From Paenibacillus silviterrae (GTDB taxonomy: Bacteria; Bacillota; Bacilli; Paenibacillales; NBRC-103111), in the NCBI RefSeq assembly GCF_030167925.1, contig NZ_JASKUT010000001.1, forward strand, positions 3,100,001 through 3,164,000: a stretch of 64,000 nucleotides of DNA. Direction: 5' to 3'. Positions 9,381-19,117 of this stretch are shown here, piece after piece. The notes beneath the pieces are model-generated. The model saw only the letters and a program-made list of their open reading frames with translations. It did not search any database and was not told the origin of the DNA. How positions within the stretch are numbered: the first letter of the stretch is position 1; every line of letters starts with the position of its first letter. The position numbers and the translations under genes were made by a program.

Positions 9381-10319
9381 TTAACTTTGGCAGACCAGGA
9401 GCTGCCTGCTGAAGCTTCCTTTGCGGATGCTGCAGCGTTCCAGGATCCGAAGCCCGCTTGCGGATAACGCCTCGTCGATCTCCTCGATCGTGAGAATGAC
9501 AACACGGGGCGCCAGCTTCCTGACGCTGCCGAGCATTTTCTTCTGCTCCTCCGTCGGCAGCTTTGAGCATAGGTTGTACGGCATATCCAGAACGGCCGCA
9601 TCATAAGTCTCCGGGCCTAAGGATGTCATATCAGCCAGCTTCACGACATTCGGGAAGCCGAAATATTCCAGATTAACCCGCGCTCCCCTTATTGCCAGGG
9701 GATTGATATCATATCCAACCATTTCTATCCCCATCGACAAGGCCTCGATGAGGACGGTACCGATGCCGCAGCAGGGGTCGATCGTCCTCACTCCGCGGGG
9801 CTCCGGCACGGCAATGTTGACAACCGCCCGAGCCACCCGGGTGCTCAGCGCCGTGGAATACTGCTGCGGCTTGTCGACATGCCGGAGCCAAACCGCCTTC
9901 TGGCTCTCGCTCTCTCCGAGCAGCCAGCGCCCCTTTATGCAAGCGACGCTATAGACCCGTTCCGGCGTGCGCATCTCCGCCTTCCCCCGGATATGAGCAC
10001 CGAGCTTGCGCTCTATGGACCGCTGCTCCTGATAATCCGGGTAGGGCTTGTCCGTTTCCAGGAAGACGACCTTGAAGGTGCTTCCCTCCAGCTCCAGTCC
10101 TTGCGCCTGCTCACAGAGCTCCGCCAAACTTGCCGCTTCCAGCCGGGCGTGCATCCGCACCTTAACAAAGGGGCTGCGGCTCGGGTCCAGGCAGCGTGCG
10201 CTCCATATATAGCGGCCTTCCGAGGCAACCGGCGGCTCCTGCCCGAGCAGCGACTTCAGCTCCAACCGGCACAGCTCTTCTTCATCCTCATGGCAGGCAA
10301 ATGTGTATAAATAAGACAT
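9381..10319 (-). CDS. TRM11-like SAM-dependent RNA/DNA methyltransferase
   Basis: 312 residues. The C-terminal half is a Rossmann methyltransferase with the SAM loop DPCCGIGTVLIEAL at about 182-195, GYDINPLAIRGARVN, and the catalytic N6-type motif DMPYN near 244, a variant of (D/N)PPY. The N-terminal half has no recognised catalytic motif and probably binds substrate. Trm11-like enzymes methylate tRNA guanosine; bacterial members are mostly uncharacterised, so the substrate is unknown. It seems transcribed alone. Confidence 0.78.
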   Translation of the reverse strand: MSYLYTFACHEDEEELCRLELKSLLGQEPPVASEGRYIWSARCLDPSRSPFVKVRMHARLEAASLAELCEQAQGLELEGSTFKVVFLETDKPYPDYQEQRSIERKLGAHIRGKAEMRTPERVYSVACIKGRWLLGESESQKAVWLRHVDKPQQYSTALSTRVARAVVNIAVPEPRGVRTIDPCCGIGTVLIEALSMGIEMVGYDINPLAIRGARVNLEYFGFPNVVKLADMTSLGPETYDAAVLDMPYNLCSKLPTEEQKKMLGSVRKLAPRVVILTIEEIDEALSASGLRILERCSIRKGSFSRQLLVCQS

Positions 10320-10410
10320 GCATTCCGCTCCATCCTTAATAAGCTCCCTATATCATATCATAGACGGCTTACTCTTGTTCTAAGGTATGAACCGGGATGC
10401 CGCTGCAAGG

Positions 10411-10668
10411 TTACTTGGATTTCAAGTCCGGCAGCTGGATCGGAAATTCGTGCTCAATTTTCTCTATTCTCCGTGCAATCTCCTCTTGCCAAGCCTTGTC
10501 ATCCACTAAGGACGCGGCATAGGCGCAATTGTACAACTGCGCGAGCTTTCTGGCGAAATTCGCATTCGCCTGCAGGCACATCGTCAGCTCATTTTGTTCC
10601 TCGGCCGTCAGCTCTCTGGCGTGGCTCAACGTCCAAAGCTCGGCCAATTTCCAATGATAAGGCAGCAC
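10411..10668 (-). CDS. Small uncharacterised protein
   Basis: About 85 residues, rich in Ala, Glu and Leu and predicted almost entirely helical (LYNCAYAASLVDDKAWQEE). I do not recognise a named family with confidence. A GTG at 10668 has GGGGAG 8 bases upstream and is preferred; a GTG at 10677 is also possible. It is oriented away from the hydrolase gene that begins at 10844, so the interval 10678-10843 probably holds divergent promoters. Confidence 0.6.
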   Translation of the reverse strand: MLPYHWKLAELWTLSHARELTAEEQNELTMCLQANANFARKLAQLYNCAYAASLVDDKAWQEEIARRIEKIEHEFPIQLPDLKSK

Positions 10669-10843
10669 ACTATCCACTCTCCCCGGAATCGATTGCTTAC
10701 CTTTCCATTGTTGACGATTTCACCTTGCTTTAGACGTTGATTCCAAGTCCCCCGGGGCAAGCCTATGGGAACAATTGGCATAAGGTCGCTTTCCCGCTAC
10801 ATACGATGTAGAGATGGGTGGAATACGGGAGGAGATGAAAGAC

Positions 10844-12133
10844 ATGCAGATTCATGTGGTGCAGCGGGGAAATACACTGTACGGGCTGTCACAGGCCTAT
10901 GGCATATCGGTAGAAAGCATTACGGAGGCCAATCAAATCTCGGCGTCCGACTCGCTGGTCGTCGGCCAGACGCTGGTGATTCCGATCGTGGGCTCTTATT
11001 ATTGGGTGCGGTCCGGAGACAGCTTGTTCTCTGTTGCGCAAAGGTTCGGGTTAACGGCCGCCCAGCTAGCCTCGGTAAACCGTATCCCTGTCGGAGGCCC
11101 GCTGCGCGTCGGCACACGGCTCTATATTCCCCCTAGGCCGAAGCGACGCGCAGAGATCAATGCCTACGTCGAACCGCGGGGGAATGAGGTATCGGAAGAG
11201 CTTCAGAGAGCGTCCAGAGAAGCGGCCCCCCAGCTGACCTATCTGGCCCCGTTCAGCTTCCGCATTCAGCGTGACGGCTCGCTCGCGGCGCCCCCTCTCG
11301 GCAACCTGCCCACTATCGCGCGCGAAGATGCCGTGACGCTCATGCTGGTGGTCACGAACCTGGAGAAAGACCAGTTCAGCGCCGAGCTCGGAGGGCTGAT
11401 CTTGAACAGCGAGTCGCTGCAGAATACGCTGCTCGACAACATTATCAGCACGGCGGAGCAATACGGCTTCCGGGACATTCATTTTGACATTGAGCACCTG
11501 CATCCGTCAGACCGCGAGGACTACAATCGGTTCCTGCGCAAAGCTGCGGACCGGCTTCATCGGCAGGGCTATCTGATGTCCACCGCTCTCGCGCCCAAGA
11601 CCAGCGCCACCCAGACGGGTGAGTGGTATACGGCTCACGATTACCGCGCCCACGGGGAAATCGCCGACTTCGTGGTGATCATGACCTACGAGTGGGGCTA
11701 CAGCGGCGGTCCGCCCATGCCGGTTTCCCCGATCGGTCCTGTGCGACGGGTACTGGAGTATGCGCTCACCGAAATGCCTGGGAATAAAATCATGATGGGG
11801 CAAAATCTGTACGGCTACGACTGGACGCTCCCCTTCGTCCCCGGCGGCCGGTATGCACGGGCCTTGAGTCCGCAGGCGGCCATCGCCTTGGCGCGCCGGG
11901 AGCAGGCCGCCATTGAGTATGACTATGAGGCGCAGGCTCCGCATTTTGACTATTGGGATGACCGCGGCCGACAGCATAAGGTTTGGTTCGAGGATGCCCG
12001 GTCGATCCAGGCCAAGTTCGATCTCGTGAAGGAGCTCGGCCTGCGCGGGGTCAGCTATTGGAAGCTGGGGCTGCCTTTTCTGCAAAATTGGCTGCTGATT
12101 GAGGATAATTTCGATGTGGTGAAGCGCGGCTGA
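10844..12133 (+). CDS. LysM-GH18 spore cortex-lytic type glycosidase (SleL/YaaH-like)
   Basis: 430 residues. Two LysM domains (about 1-47 and 52-98, with VVQRGNTLYGLSQAYGI and YWVRSGDSLFSVAQRFGL) bind peptidoglycan. A glycoside hydrolase family 18 domain follows; its catalytic segment HFDIEHL places the acid Glu near residue 217. SleL/YaaH enzymes are N-acetylglucosaminidases that degrade cortex fragments at germination. No signal peptide is seen, which is normal for this family because the protein is packed into spore layers from the mother cell. The ATG at 10844 has GGAGGAG 9 bases before it. Confidence 0.88.
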   Translation: MQIHVVQRGNTLYGLSQAYGISVESITEANQISASDSLVVGQTLVIPIVGSYYWVRSGDSLFSVAQRFGLTAAQLASVNRIPVGGPLRVGTRLYIPPRPKRRAEINAYVEPRGNEVSEELQRASREAAPQLTYLAPFSFRIQRDGSLAAPPLGNLPTIAREDAVTLMLVVTNLEKDQFSAELGGLILNSESLQNTLLDNIISTAEQYGFRDIHFDIEHLHPSDREDYNRFLRKAADRLHRQGYLMSTALAPKTSATQTGEWYTAHDYRAHGEIADFVVIMTYEWGYSGGPPMPVSPIGPVRRVLEYALTEMPGNKIMMGQNLYGYDWTLPFVPGGRYARALSPQAAIALARREQAAIEYDYEAQAPHFDYWDDRGRQHKVWFEDARSIQAKFDLVKELGLRGVSYWKLGLPFLQNWLLIEDNFDVVKRG

Positions 12134-12177
12134 TCGGCTGATACTAATTAAGGGCTCGTCCCGCGCCGTGGCGGCTA

Positions 12178-12606
12178 CTAACTACGGGACGGCCCATTCA
12201 GCCTGCGAAAAGCTTCGATTCCGGGGATCGTAAAGCAGGCAAGCTCGGCCGGCAGGGCGGACAGCGGAAACCAGCGGACCTCGCCGATCGCCCCGCCCTC
12301 CTCCATATTCCGGGCCGTGCCGGACAGCACCTTGGCTTCATATAGGGCAGAGACCCAGTGCTCCTCCGACTCCGGGCGAATCGTCTCCGCCATGCAGAGC
12401 AGTCTTACGACTTCGATCTCCAGATCGACCTCCTCGAGGATTTCCCGCTTCACCGTATCCTCCAGCCGTTCATACAAATCCACTTTCCCGCCGGGAATGC
12501 TCCAGGTCCCCTTCTCCGGCTGACGGTTTCTCAGGACGAGCAGCACCTCCTGCCGTTCATTCACAATGACAGCGCCCACGCCGATTCGGGGAATATCATA
12601 TGGCAT
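12178..12606 (-). CDS. Nudix hydrolase, MutT-like
   Basis: 142 residues, a single Nudix domain. The box near 39-62 reads GX5EX7REILEEVDL, with Asp in place of the usual late Gly; the catalytic REXXEE core is intact. Such enzymes hydrolyse nucleoside diphosphate derivatives; the substrate cannot be told. It converges with the hydrolase gene ending at 12133, and a GGGC-CGTCCCG / CGGGACG-GCCC hairpin (about 12149-12194) spans the junction without a clear T tract. Confidence 0.85.
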   Translation of the reverse strand: MPYDIPRIGVGAVIVNERQEVLLVLRNRQPEKGTWSIPGGKVDLYERLEDTVKREILEEVDLEIEVVRLLCMAETIRPESEEHWVSALYEAKVLSGTARNMEEGGAIGEVRWFPLSALPAELACFTIPGIEAFRRLNGPSRS

Positions 12607-12780
12607 CGTTCGTTATCCTCCTTACCTTGTTCTACTATCGTTTACCCGCTTAATCCTTTATCCCGTCAATGATCAACGCCATAAAAGAACCCAAGCGGCT
12701 CCGCTTGACGGCAGAAGCTTGGGTAAGTAGGATTTGGCATGTTGCTGCTGGGAACGCATGAGGCACATACCGGGACCTCA

Positions 12781-13026
12781 AATCGCAAATGTGCGATAAA
12801 AGCCCTGAAACACGGACTCCAGCCGGTCCGACGGACCTCCTAATTGCACTTTTGCAGCTATTGGTGCGCTCAAGGCACGCATCGGGACCTCCAATAGCAT
12901 ATTTGCTATTAAAACGTTGCTGCACCGACTCCAGCTTGCCCGACGGCCCCCCCAATGGCACATTTGCAACTATCGACGCGCAATAGGCGCGTATCGGGGT
13001 CTACAATCGCAAATGTGCGATTATTA
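12781..13026. repeat. Hairpin repeat locus A, two 112-bp units plus a terminal half unit
   Basis: AATxGCA-type hairpins occur at 12781 (AATCGCA-AATG-TGCGAT), 12893 (AATAGCA-TATT-TGCTATT) and 13005 (AATCGCA-AATG-TGCGATT), spaced exactly 112 bases. Imperfect partners sit between them at 12842 and 12954, each 51 bases before the next perfect hairpin. The block begins 175 bases after the Nudix start and ends one base before the stop codon of the oxidoreductase at 13028. No convincing gene fits here; short open frames follow the repeats. Confidence 0.85.
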
Positions 13027-13027
13027 G

Positions 13028-13996
13028 CTACCTAGCGGCATTCATAGAAGCGAACAGCATGTCCAGCACCTGCATGTTCAACAAGCTGTCCTCCAGACTC
13101 ATGCCGGGAGGGCGTTTTTGCAGGATTGCCTCGGCAAAATCCGTCACCTCGAGAGTATAACGCCCGGTATCTCGTACCGGTACCTCCCGCGCCCCGGTGT
13201 CTGTAATGACCGTGATAGCACCGTCCATACCCGAGAACGTATCCGGGATCTCCAGCTTGCCTTTGGTGCCGACGATCTCCGTGCGGGTGTCCTTCTGAGC
13301 GTTGAAGCCGCTGTTGACCGCGGCAATCAAGCCATCCTCGTACTTCATAAGCGCCGAGAAGATCACATCGACCCCTCCCTCCAGGACGCTTTGCGAGACA
13401 CAGGAGACCGGCGCCCGTCCGGTAATCATGTTCACGAAGCTGACCGGATAACAGCCCACATCATATAGCGAGCCGCCGCCGAGCTCGGGGCGGATCTTGA
13501 TCGTATTCGGACGGTCCAGCAGAAACCGGAAGGACGAGTGAATGTATTTGAGCTCGCCAAGCTCCCCGCTGCCGATGATTTCCTTAACCCTTAGGGCCAG
13601 CTCGGTAAAACGGTACATGAACGCTTCCATAAGCAGCACGCCCGACTGCTCGGCCGCCTCGATCATTTCACGGCATTCCGCAGCATTCAAAGCAATCGGC
13701 TTCTCGCAAAGCACATGCTTTCCCTTCCGCATCGCCTTGATGGCCCATTCCTTGTGCATTGAATTCGGCAGCGGAATGTATACGGCTTGCAGCTCGGGAT
13801 CTTCCAGCATAGCATCGTAGTCTTCGTACAGCTTCGGACAAGCAAACAGCTCCCGGCATTCCTTCAGCTTCTCCGGGTCCCGCGAAGCCACTGCATACAG
13901 CTCCGAATTCGGAGCTTCCTGAATCGCTGGAATCAGCGAGTTTTTGGCGATTCGGGCATACCCGAGCACGCCCCACTTGATGGTCTGACTAGTCAT
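13028..13996 (-). CDS. Gfo/Idh/MocA family oxidoreductase
   Basis: 322 residues. An N-terminal Rossmann domain (WGVLGYARIAKNSLIPAI) binds NAD(P), and HVLCEKPIALN near 93-103 carries the conserved EKP lysine. The C-terminal domain has GGGSLYDVGCYPV, the usual substrate-site region of dimeric sugar dehydrogenases. The sugar or inositol substrate cannot be inferred, and no sugar operon surrounds it. It diverges from the small gene at 14073. A second family member is at 22545-23531; they are only distantly alike. Confidence 0.88.
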   Translation of the reverse strand: MTSQTIKWGVLGYARIAKNSLIPAIQEAPNSELYAVASRDPEKLKECRELFACPKLYEDYDAMLEDPELQAVYIPLPNSMHKEWAIKAMRKGKHVLCEKPIALNAAECREMIEAAEQSGVLLMEAFMYRFTELALRVKEIIGSGELGELKYIHSSFRFLLDRPNTIKIRPELGGGSLYDVGCYPVSFVNMITGRAPVSCVSQSVLEGGVDVIFSALMKYEDGLIAAVNSGFNAQKDTRTEIVGTKGKLEIPDTFSGMDGAITVITDTGAREVPVRDTGRYTLEVTDFAEAILQKRPPGMSLEDSLLNMQVLDMLFASMNAAR

Positions 13997-14072
13997 GGTG
14001 CACGTCCTTTCATTTTCTTTCCATCTTAGTTTATACTATTTTCATGCAAAGAGAAAAGGGAGCGTGCGGCAA

Positions 14073-14309
14073 GTGGAAGCAACAGCAGAGGATGTAGCCC
14101 AGTGGATGCTGAAGCAGTTGAGGTTCGCAGGGATTCTCCACCAGACGGAAGCCGTGGAGTACATACGCCGGCATTACGGGGAGCAATTCATCTACACAGG
14201 GGAGAACGGGAACGTATCCATCGATAAAGAGGTAAAAAAAAGATTCAAGAAGCTGCACGGCGGCAAGGCCGCCTGGGATCGCGACGGCTTCTTCTGGGGC
14301 TGGACGTAA
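14073..14309 (+). CDS. DUF6953-like small protein
   Basis: About 78 residues from a GTG at 14073, chosen because AAGGGAG lies 10 bases upstream; longer in-frame starts (13995) have no ribosome site. The pattern AEDVAQWMLKQL, then EYIRRHYGEQFIYTGENGNVSIDKEV and a C-terminal WDRDGFFW resembles the DUF6953 family, which includes proteins found in integron cassettes. Function unknown. Confidence 0.6.
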   Translation: MEATAEDVAQWMLKQLRFAGILHQTEAVEYIRRHYGEQFIYTGENGNVSIDKEVKKRFKKLHGGKAAWDRDGFFWGWT

Positions 14310-14343
14310 ATCCCGCAGCCCTACAGCCACCCTAGCAAACTCG

Positions 14344-14386
14344 AAGAGCCGCCACGGAAGCAAACGCACTTCCATGACGGCTCTTT
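14344..14386. terminator. Bidirectional terminator between DUF6953-like gene and copA
   Basis: Stem AAGAGCCGCCAcGGAAG / CTTCCATGACGGCTCTT with one or two mismatches, followed by T-rich sequence on the plus strand. It lies between two convergent genes. Confidence 0.65.
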
Positions 14387-14389
14387 GCT

Positions 14390-16825
14390 TTACAGCTTCA
14401 CCCGCTGCAGTCGCAGCGCGTTCAATACGACCGAGACCGAGCTGAGCGCCATCGCCGCTCCGGCAAGCCATGGGGCCAAGAACCCGAGCGCGGCAATCGG
14501 AATGCCGATGACATTGTAGGCCAGCGCCCAGAACAGGTTCTGCTTAATGTTCACCATCGTTCTGCGGCTCATGAAGATCGCATCCGGGATGCTGTTCAGA
14601 TCGCCGCGCATCAGTGTCACGTCGGCCGCCTCCATCGCCACGTCGGTCCCCGTTCCGATGGCCATCCCGATATCCGCCGTAGCCAGCGCAGGAGCATCGT
14701 TGATCCCGTCGCCGACCATCGCTACCTTCCTGCCCGCATTCTGCAGCTTCTTGACTTCCGCCGCTTTGCCTTCCGGCAAAACCTCGGCCATCACCCGGTC
14801 GATACCGACCTCGGCAGCGATTGCCTTGGCCGTACGCTCATTATCCCCGGTAATCATGATGACCTCGATGCCAAGCTGCTTCAATCGGGCTACCGCTTCC
14901 TTGGACGTCTCCTTGATCGTATCGGCCACGGCTACCATACCGGCATAGCGCCCATCCACAGCCACGAGCATAGCCGTCTTCCCCGACTCCTCCAGCCCGC
15001 TCATCCGCTGCGCCGCGCCTTCAGGCAAGGCCACCTCGTAACGGGCCATCAGCTTGCGGGTGCCGACCAGCAGCTCCCGGCCTTCCACTTCAGCGCGGAT
15101 ACCGTAGCCGGGAATCGCCTCGAACTGCTCCGAATCCGGCAGCTCCACGCCTTGCTCCTTAATACCGGCAACGATGGCTTCCGCCAGCGGGTGCTCGGAA
15201 TTTTTCTCGGCTGAGCCTACCAAACGCAGGAATGCTGTTTCCTCGAAATCAGGCTCCACCAGCACATCCGTCAGCTCCGGTTTGCCTTTCGTTACCGTAC
15301 CTGTTTTATCAAGAATCATGGCATCGATCTTGTGTGTAGCCTCCAGATGCTCCCCGCCCTTGAACAGTACGCCCAGCTCCGCCGAGCGGCCCGAGCCGGC
15401 CATAATCGACGTCGGAGTCGCTAAGCCCAATGCACATGGGCAGGCGATGACCAGTACGGCGATGGCTTTTTCCAGTGCGCTTGAGAAACTTCCCGGTTCT
15501 ACGATAAAGTACCAGATGAGGAACGTGACCAATGCGATCCCTACCACAATCGGAACGAAAATGCCGGAAATGACGTCCGCTACCCGCTGAATCGGAGCCT
15601 TCGAGCCCTGGGCTTCCTCCACAACCTTAATGATCTGTGCCAAGGCCGTTTCCTTACCGACCTTCGTCGCTTTCACCTGCAGCACACCGTTCTTGTTGAT
15701 CGTAGCACCGATGACGGAGTCTCCCTCACGCTTCTCAACCGGGATGCTTTCTCCCGTCAGCATCGATTCATCCACCGTGGATACGCCGCGAAGCACCTCG
15801 CCGTCCACCGGGATTTTCTCGCCCGGCTTGACGACTACGACGTCACCGGCCAGCACCTGCTCCACCGGTACGATCAGCTCTTGACCGTCCCGAATGACAA
15901 CCGCTGTCTTCGCCTGCAGACCCATCAGCGTTTTGATGGCTTCCGAGGAACGTCCCTTCGCGAGAGCCTCGAACAATTTGCCAAGCAAAATCAGCGTAAT
16001 CAGCACTGCGCTGGTTTCGTAGTACAGCTCCACCATGTGGTGGCTGCCGCCGCGGCTGAACTCTACCGTCTGATACAGGCTGTAGAAGTATGCGGCCGAC
16101 GTTCCCAGCGCAACCAGCACATCCATGTTGGCACTGCCGTTCCGAAGCGCCTTATAGGCGCCTATATAGAACTGTCTGCCGATAATGAACTGCACGGGCG
16201 TGGCTAGAGCGAACTGAAACCAGGGGTTCATGAACAAATCCGGAAGCCAGATGAACGACGTGAAGGAAAAATGGCTCACCATCGCCCACAGCAGCGGGAA
16301 CGAAAGCAGTGCCGAAACGAGCAGCTTGAGCTTCTGGCGGCGAATTTCTTTCTGACGGCGGTCGCCCGTATCCGGCTGATCCTGCTTCAAAGCGGCTTTA
16401 TAGCCGATTTTCTCCACGCGTGCGATCATATCGCTCACAGAGACCACAGCCGGGTTATACTCAACATGTGCCGTTTCCAGCGCCAGATTCACGGTTGCCT
16501 TTACGCCTTCGAGCTTGTTCAGGCCCTTCTCGATCCGGGTCGCACAGGCCGCACAGGTCATTCCCGTTATGGTAAAATCGGCCGTCTCGCGAACCACACC
16601 GTAACCAAGCGCCTGAATCTTCTGCTCGACCTGACCGAGATTCGTTCTTGCAGGGTCGAATGTGACGGATGCCTGCTCTAAAGCGAAGTTCACCGTCGCC
16701 TGGGATATGCCCTCCACCTTATTCAAGCCCTTTTCGATCCGATTGGCACATGCGGCGCAAGTCATTCCCGTAATCTGCAGCGTCGATTGCTGCTGCTCCG
16801 CCTCTGCCGTAAGCTGTTTTTCCAT
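14390..16825 (-). CDS. copA: Copper-exporting P1B-type ATPase CopA
   Basis: 811 residues. Two N-terminal heavy-metal-associated domains carry GMTCAAC at about 21-26 and 89-94. Eight membrane helices, the CPC metal-transport motif ([12 protein letters not shown]), the phosphorylation motif DKTGT, the SEHPLA motif and [10 protein letters not shown] are all present, so it should be active. It exports Cu(I) from the cytoplasm. The ATG at 16825 has AGAGGAGG at proper distance. A CsoR-type palindrome lies 24 bases upstream. The csoR-copZ pair is just upstream on the same strand, so copA has both its own operator and possible readthrough. Confidence 0.95.
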   Translation of the reverse strand: MEKQLTAEAEQQQSTLQITGMTCAACANRIEKGLNKVEGISQATVNFALEQASVTFDPARTNLGQVEQKIQALGYGVVRETADFTITGMTCAACATRIEKGLNKLEGVKATVNLALETAHVEYNPAVVSVSDMIARVEKIGYKAALKQDQPDTGDRRQKEIRRQKLKLLVSALLSFPLLWAMVSHFSFTSFIWLPDLFMNPWFQFALATPVQFIIGRQFYIGAYKALRNGSANMDVLVALGTSAAYFYSLYQTVEFSRGGSHHMVELYYETSAVLITLILLGKLFEALAKGRSSEAIKTLMGLQAKTAVVIRDGQELIVPVEQVLAGDVVVVKPGEKIPVDGEVLRGVSTVDESMLTGESIPVEKREGDSVIGATINKNGVLQVKATKVGKETALAQIIKVVEEAQGSKAPIQRVADVISGIFVPIVVGIALVTFLIWYFIVEPGSFSSALEKAIAVLVIACPCALGLATPTSIMAGSGRSAELGVLFKGGEHLEATHKIDAMILDKTGTVTKGKPELTDVLVEPDFEETAFLRLVGSAEKNSEHPLAEAIVAGIKEQGVELPDSEQFEAIPGYGIRAEVEGRELLVGTRKLMARYEVALPEGAAQRMSGLEESGKTAMLVAVDGRYAGMVAVADTIKETSKEAVARLKQLGIEVIMITGDNERTAKAIAAEVGIDRVMAEVLPEGKAAEVKKLQNAGRKVAMVGDGINDAPALATADIGMAIGTGTDVAMEAADVTLMRGDLNSIPDAIFMSRRTMVNIKQNLFWALAYNVIGIPIAALGFLAPWLAGAAMALSSVSVVLNALRLQRVKL

Positions 16826-16848
16826 CTCGTCGTCCTCCTCTTGAACCA

Positions 16849-16865
16849 ATACCCGTAGGGGGTAT
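16849..16865. promoter_or_regulatory. CsoR-type operator of copA
   Basis: ATACCCGTAGGGGGTAT, a G/C-tract palindrome flanked by ATAC and GTAT that matches the known CsoR operator pattern. It lies 24 bases before the copA start. Confidence 0.8.
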
Positions 16866-16929
16866 AAAAATCTGCAAAAAAAATACCTTTTTGCTCACTC
16901 TATCTCTTTATTCAAACCTTATCGTTATT

Positions 16930-17098
16930 TCATCATCTTACATATAGCAATTCTAAGCACGCTGATACTCGTAACGTTATAAAGTAACTTTATCCAAAGC
17001 CAATCCGCCGCCATAGCCCCAGACTAACCACTGAAAGATGATTTAATCACCTTACGTAGTAAAATCCTCATCGCATTCTGACGGTAACGTTATAAAAT
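16930..17098. repeat. Possible diverged hairpin repeat locus E, two units
   Basis: GTAACGTTATAAA occurs at 16971-16983 and again at 17084-17096, 113 bases apart, and each copy is preceded 33 bases earlier by CTTAC. The first copy adjoins the palindrome ATAAAGT-A-ACTTTAT. The period matches the other loci but the hairpin sequence is different. The interval 16866-17139 otherwise shows no gene. Confidence 0.45.
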
Positions 17099-17139
17099 CG
17101 CCTTAAACCTCACTGCAGCTATCCAGGCGGGAATCCGGC

Positions 17140-17340
17140 TTACGCTACATCGTAGCCCTGATCCTCGATTGCCTCTTTTACCGCAGCCAGCGTAACCTTC
17201 CCTGCATCAAACTGCACATCTACGGTTTTTGCCGCAAGATTGACCTTCCCGGCAGCCCCGATTTCCTTCAACGCTCCCTCAATAGCCCGAACGCAATGAT
17301 CGCAAGACATGCCTTCTACTTGTAATGTTACCTTTTCCAT
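17140..17340 (-). CDS. copZ: Copper chaperone CopZ
   Basis: 66 residues, one heavy-metal-associated domain with GMSCDHC (Cys 13 and 16). CopZ carries Cu(I) to the ATPase and to CsoR. The ATG at 17340 has GGAGGG 8 bases upstream. It follows csoR by 22 bases, so the two are co-transcribed. Confidence 0.93.
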   Translation of the reverse strand: MEKVTLQVEGMSCDHCVRAIEGALKEIGAAGKVNLAAKTVDVQFDAGKVTLAAVKEAIEDQGYDVA

Positions 17341-17362
17341 AGGAAATCCCTCCATGAATTTA

Positions 17363-17683
17363 TTATTTCATTAATTTGTTCATTGTAATCATCAATTCGT
17401 CGACGACCTCGCGGTCTCCCGATTGAATGCGTTCCACCACACAGCTTCGCATGTGCCCCTCCAGCAAAATTCTTCCGACACTCGTGAGTGCCGACTGTAC
17501 GGCAGCGATCTGATTCAATACATCGTCGCAATAGGTATCCTTCTCGATTAAGCCCTTCAGACCGCGAATTTGGCCTTCGATCCGATTCAGCCTTGCTGCC
17601 AGATTCGACTTGATCTTATCGGAGTGATGGCTCTGCCTGGCTTCCGTAGAAGCTGTGCAGCAATGCTCGCCTGTATCGCTCAT
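17363..17683 (-). CDS. csoR: Copper-sensing repressor CsoR
   Basis: 106 residues. All-helical DUF156 regulator with the Cu(I) ligands Cys52, His77 and Cys81 (DTYCDD and EGHMRSC). CsoR releases DNA on binding Cu(I). The ATG at 17683 has GGGAGGTG upstream; an earlier in-frame start lacks one. An extra N-terminal His/Cys-rich tail (GEHCC, RQSHHSDK) could weakly bind metal. A CsoR-type palindrome precedes it, so it is probably self-regulated and controls the other boxes in this region. Confidence 0.93.
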   Translation of the reverse strand: MSDTGEHCCTASTEARQSHHSDKIKSNLAARLNRIEGQIRGLKGLIEKDTYCDDVLNQIAAVQSALTSVGRILLEGHMRSCVVERIQSGDREVVDELMITMNKLMK

Positions 17684-17719
17684 CGATGTCACCTCCCTGC
17701 CTTGCAACATCAATATACC

Positions 17720-17736
17720 ATACCCCCCACCCGTAT
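17720..17736. promoter_or_regulatory. CsoR-type operator of csoR-copZ
   Basis: ATACCCCCCACCCGTAT, with ATAC/GTAT ends, 36 bases before the csoR start. Confidence 0.7.
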
Positions 17737-17746
17737 GTAAATAGCT

Positions 17747-19104
17747 TTACGAAACTTTTTTCTTCACGAAAATAGCAATCATCACAATGCTCGCAATCGA
17801 AGCCGCAGCACTTATAGAGTAAAGTCCGGCGAAGCCTTGCGCCATCGAAGCGATCATCGGGCCTGCAATCGTCGGGCCCAGGGTCGAGCCTACCGAGCGG
17901 AACAAGCTTAAATACCCGACGGCCGATCCCGTTTCCTTCGGCCCTACCGCTTGCAGTATCATCATATTCAGTGGTGCGCCTATGATGATGCCGACACCGA
18001 AGCCCATGACGATGATCGTCAGAACAAAGGAGGCAACCGAAGTGACCGCGAAGGCCAGCGATCCTGCGCCTAACAGCGAAACCGCGAAGCCGAGGAGAAG
18101 CACCCTGCGCGGGCCCATTTATCTACCATATATCCTGCAATTAGGGAGGCGATCATAGAAGATACCGCCACAGGCGCTACGGTCAAGCCGGAATTCCCTT
18201 TGGTCAGGCCGAGCAGCGTTTCCCCATACAACGGAAGCAGGTTCGTAGCCGTTGCCATAACGAAGCCCGAAAGCAGCGAGGCCAGCAGCAAAGTCAGCGT
18301 TCCAGCCCGAGTGAAATAGCTCAAATTCATCACCGGATCCTGATGCTTCCGTTCAATCAGCAGGAAGACCGGCAGCAGCACCGCGGCCGCGAGAAGATAC
18401 CAGACGTTGGCTTGTGTGATGCCCAGCATCAAGGAAAGAATGAGCAGAGTCAGCAGGACAATGCCGGCCGTGTCGATCGACTTTTGAACCGTCTGCTGCT
18501 CCGAACGGAACCGGGAGATCATCGCCAGGATCATCAGCGAAATCGGAACATTGATCAGGAAAATCCATTGCCATTGCATGAACGCAATGATGACGCCGCC
18601 GAGAACCGGTCCCAGAATCGTGCCGATGCCGAAGACTACCCCGATCAGGCCCATGGCCTTGCCTCTTTTGTCAGGCGGGTACGACACCGCAATCTGAGCT
18701 GCGGTAATCGGGAAGATCCCCCCGGTACCTATCGCCTGTACCGCCCGGCCCAGCAGAAACACGATAAAGTTTGGAGCCAAGGCTGCAATGACTGAGCCGA
18801 TGGCGAAGGTGCTGATGCCGAAGGTAAAAATCTGTTTGCGGCCGAAACGGTCCGAAAGCTTGCCGAGTACCGGAATGCTGACGGCGAATAGCAAAGTGTA
18901 GATCGTGAAGCTCCATACGCCCCAGGAGGAGTTCAATTGGTAGGCCGCCATAATAGAGCTGAGCGCCGGGCCGACGATCCCGTGGTCAAGCGCTCCCATA
19001 AAGATACCTAATAAGAATGTAAAAATGACCATCGGCTTCGACAGCCCTCCGGCAGTCTGCTGACCCGGGCCAAGCCGTGTTGTTGAGGCTGCTGGCGTAG
19101 ACAT
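17747..19104 (-). pseudogene. MFS transporter (DHA2/QacA-like) broken by a single-base frameshift
   Basis: Two frames together make one 12- to 14-helix transporter of about 450 residues. The first runs from 19104 to about 18112 (FLLGIFMGALDHGIVGPALSSI, DRFGRKQ) and the second from about 18118 to 17747 (GPRRVLLLGF to the C-terminus). The natural join would be DKWGPRRVLLLGF and needs one extra G in the TGGGCCC run near 18113-18117. Without it the first frame ends after a short aberrant tail. Either a genuine inactivating mutation or a homopolymer sequencing error. It is the last gene of the copZ2 unit, so copper or drug efflux is likely. AAGGAGAG precedes the ATG. Confidence 0.8.
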
Positions 19105-19117
19105 AGTGATTCTCTCC

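Noticed and set aside
12149..12194. Terminator between the convergent hydrolase and Nudix genes
   Set aside because: The hairpin is strong but overlaps coding sequence and has no T run on either strand, so it was not listed as a terminator.
12650..12969. Minus-strand frames of 63 to 103 codons in the 12.7-13.0 kb gap
   Set aside because: They consist of hairpin repeat sequence, lack ribosome sites and show no protein-like composition.
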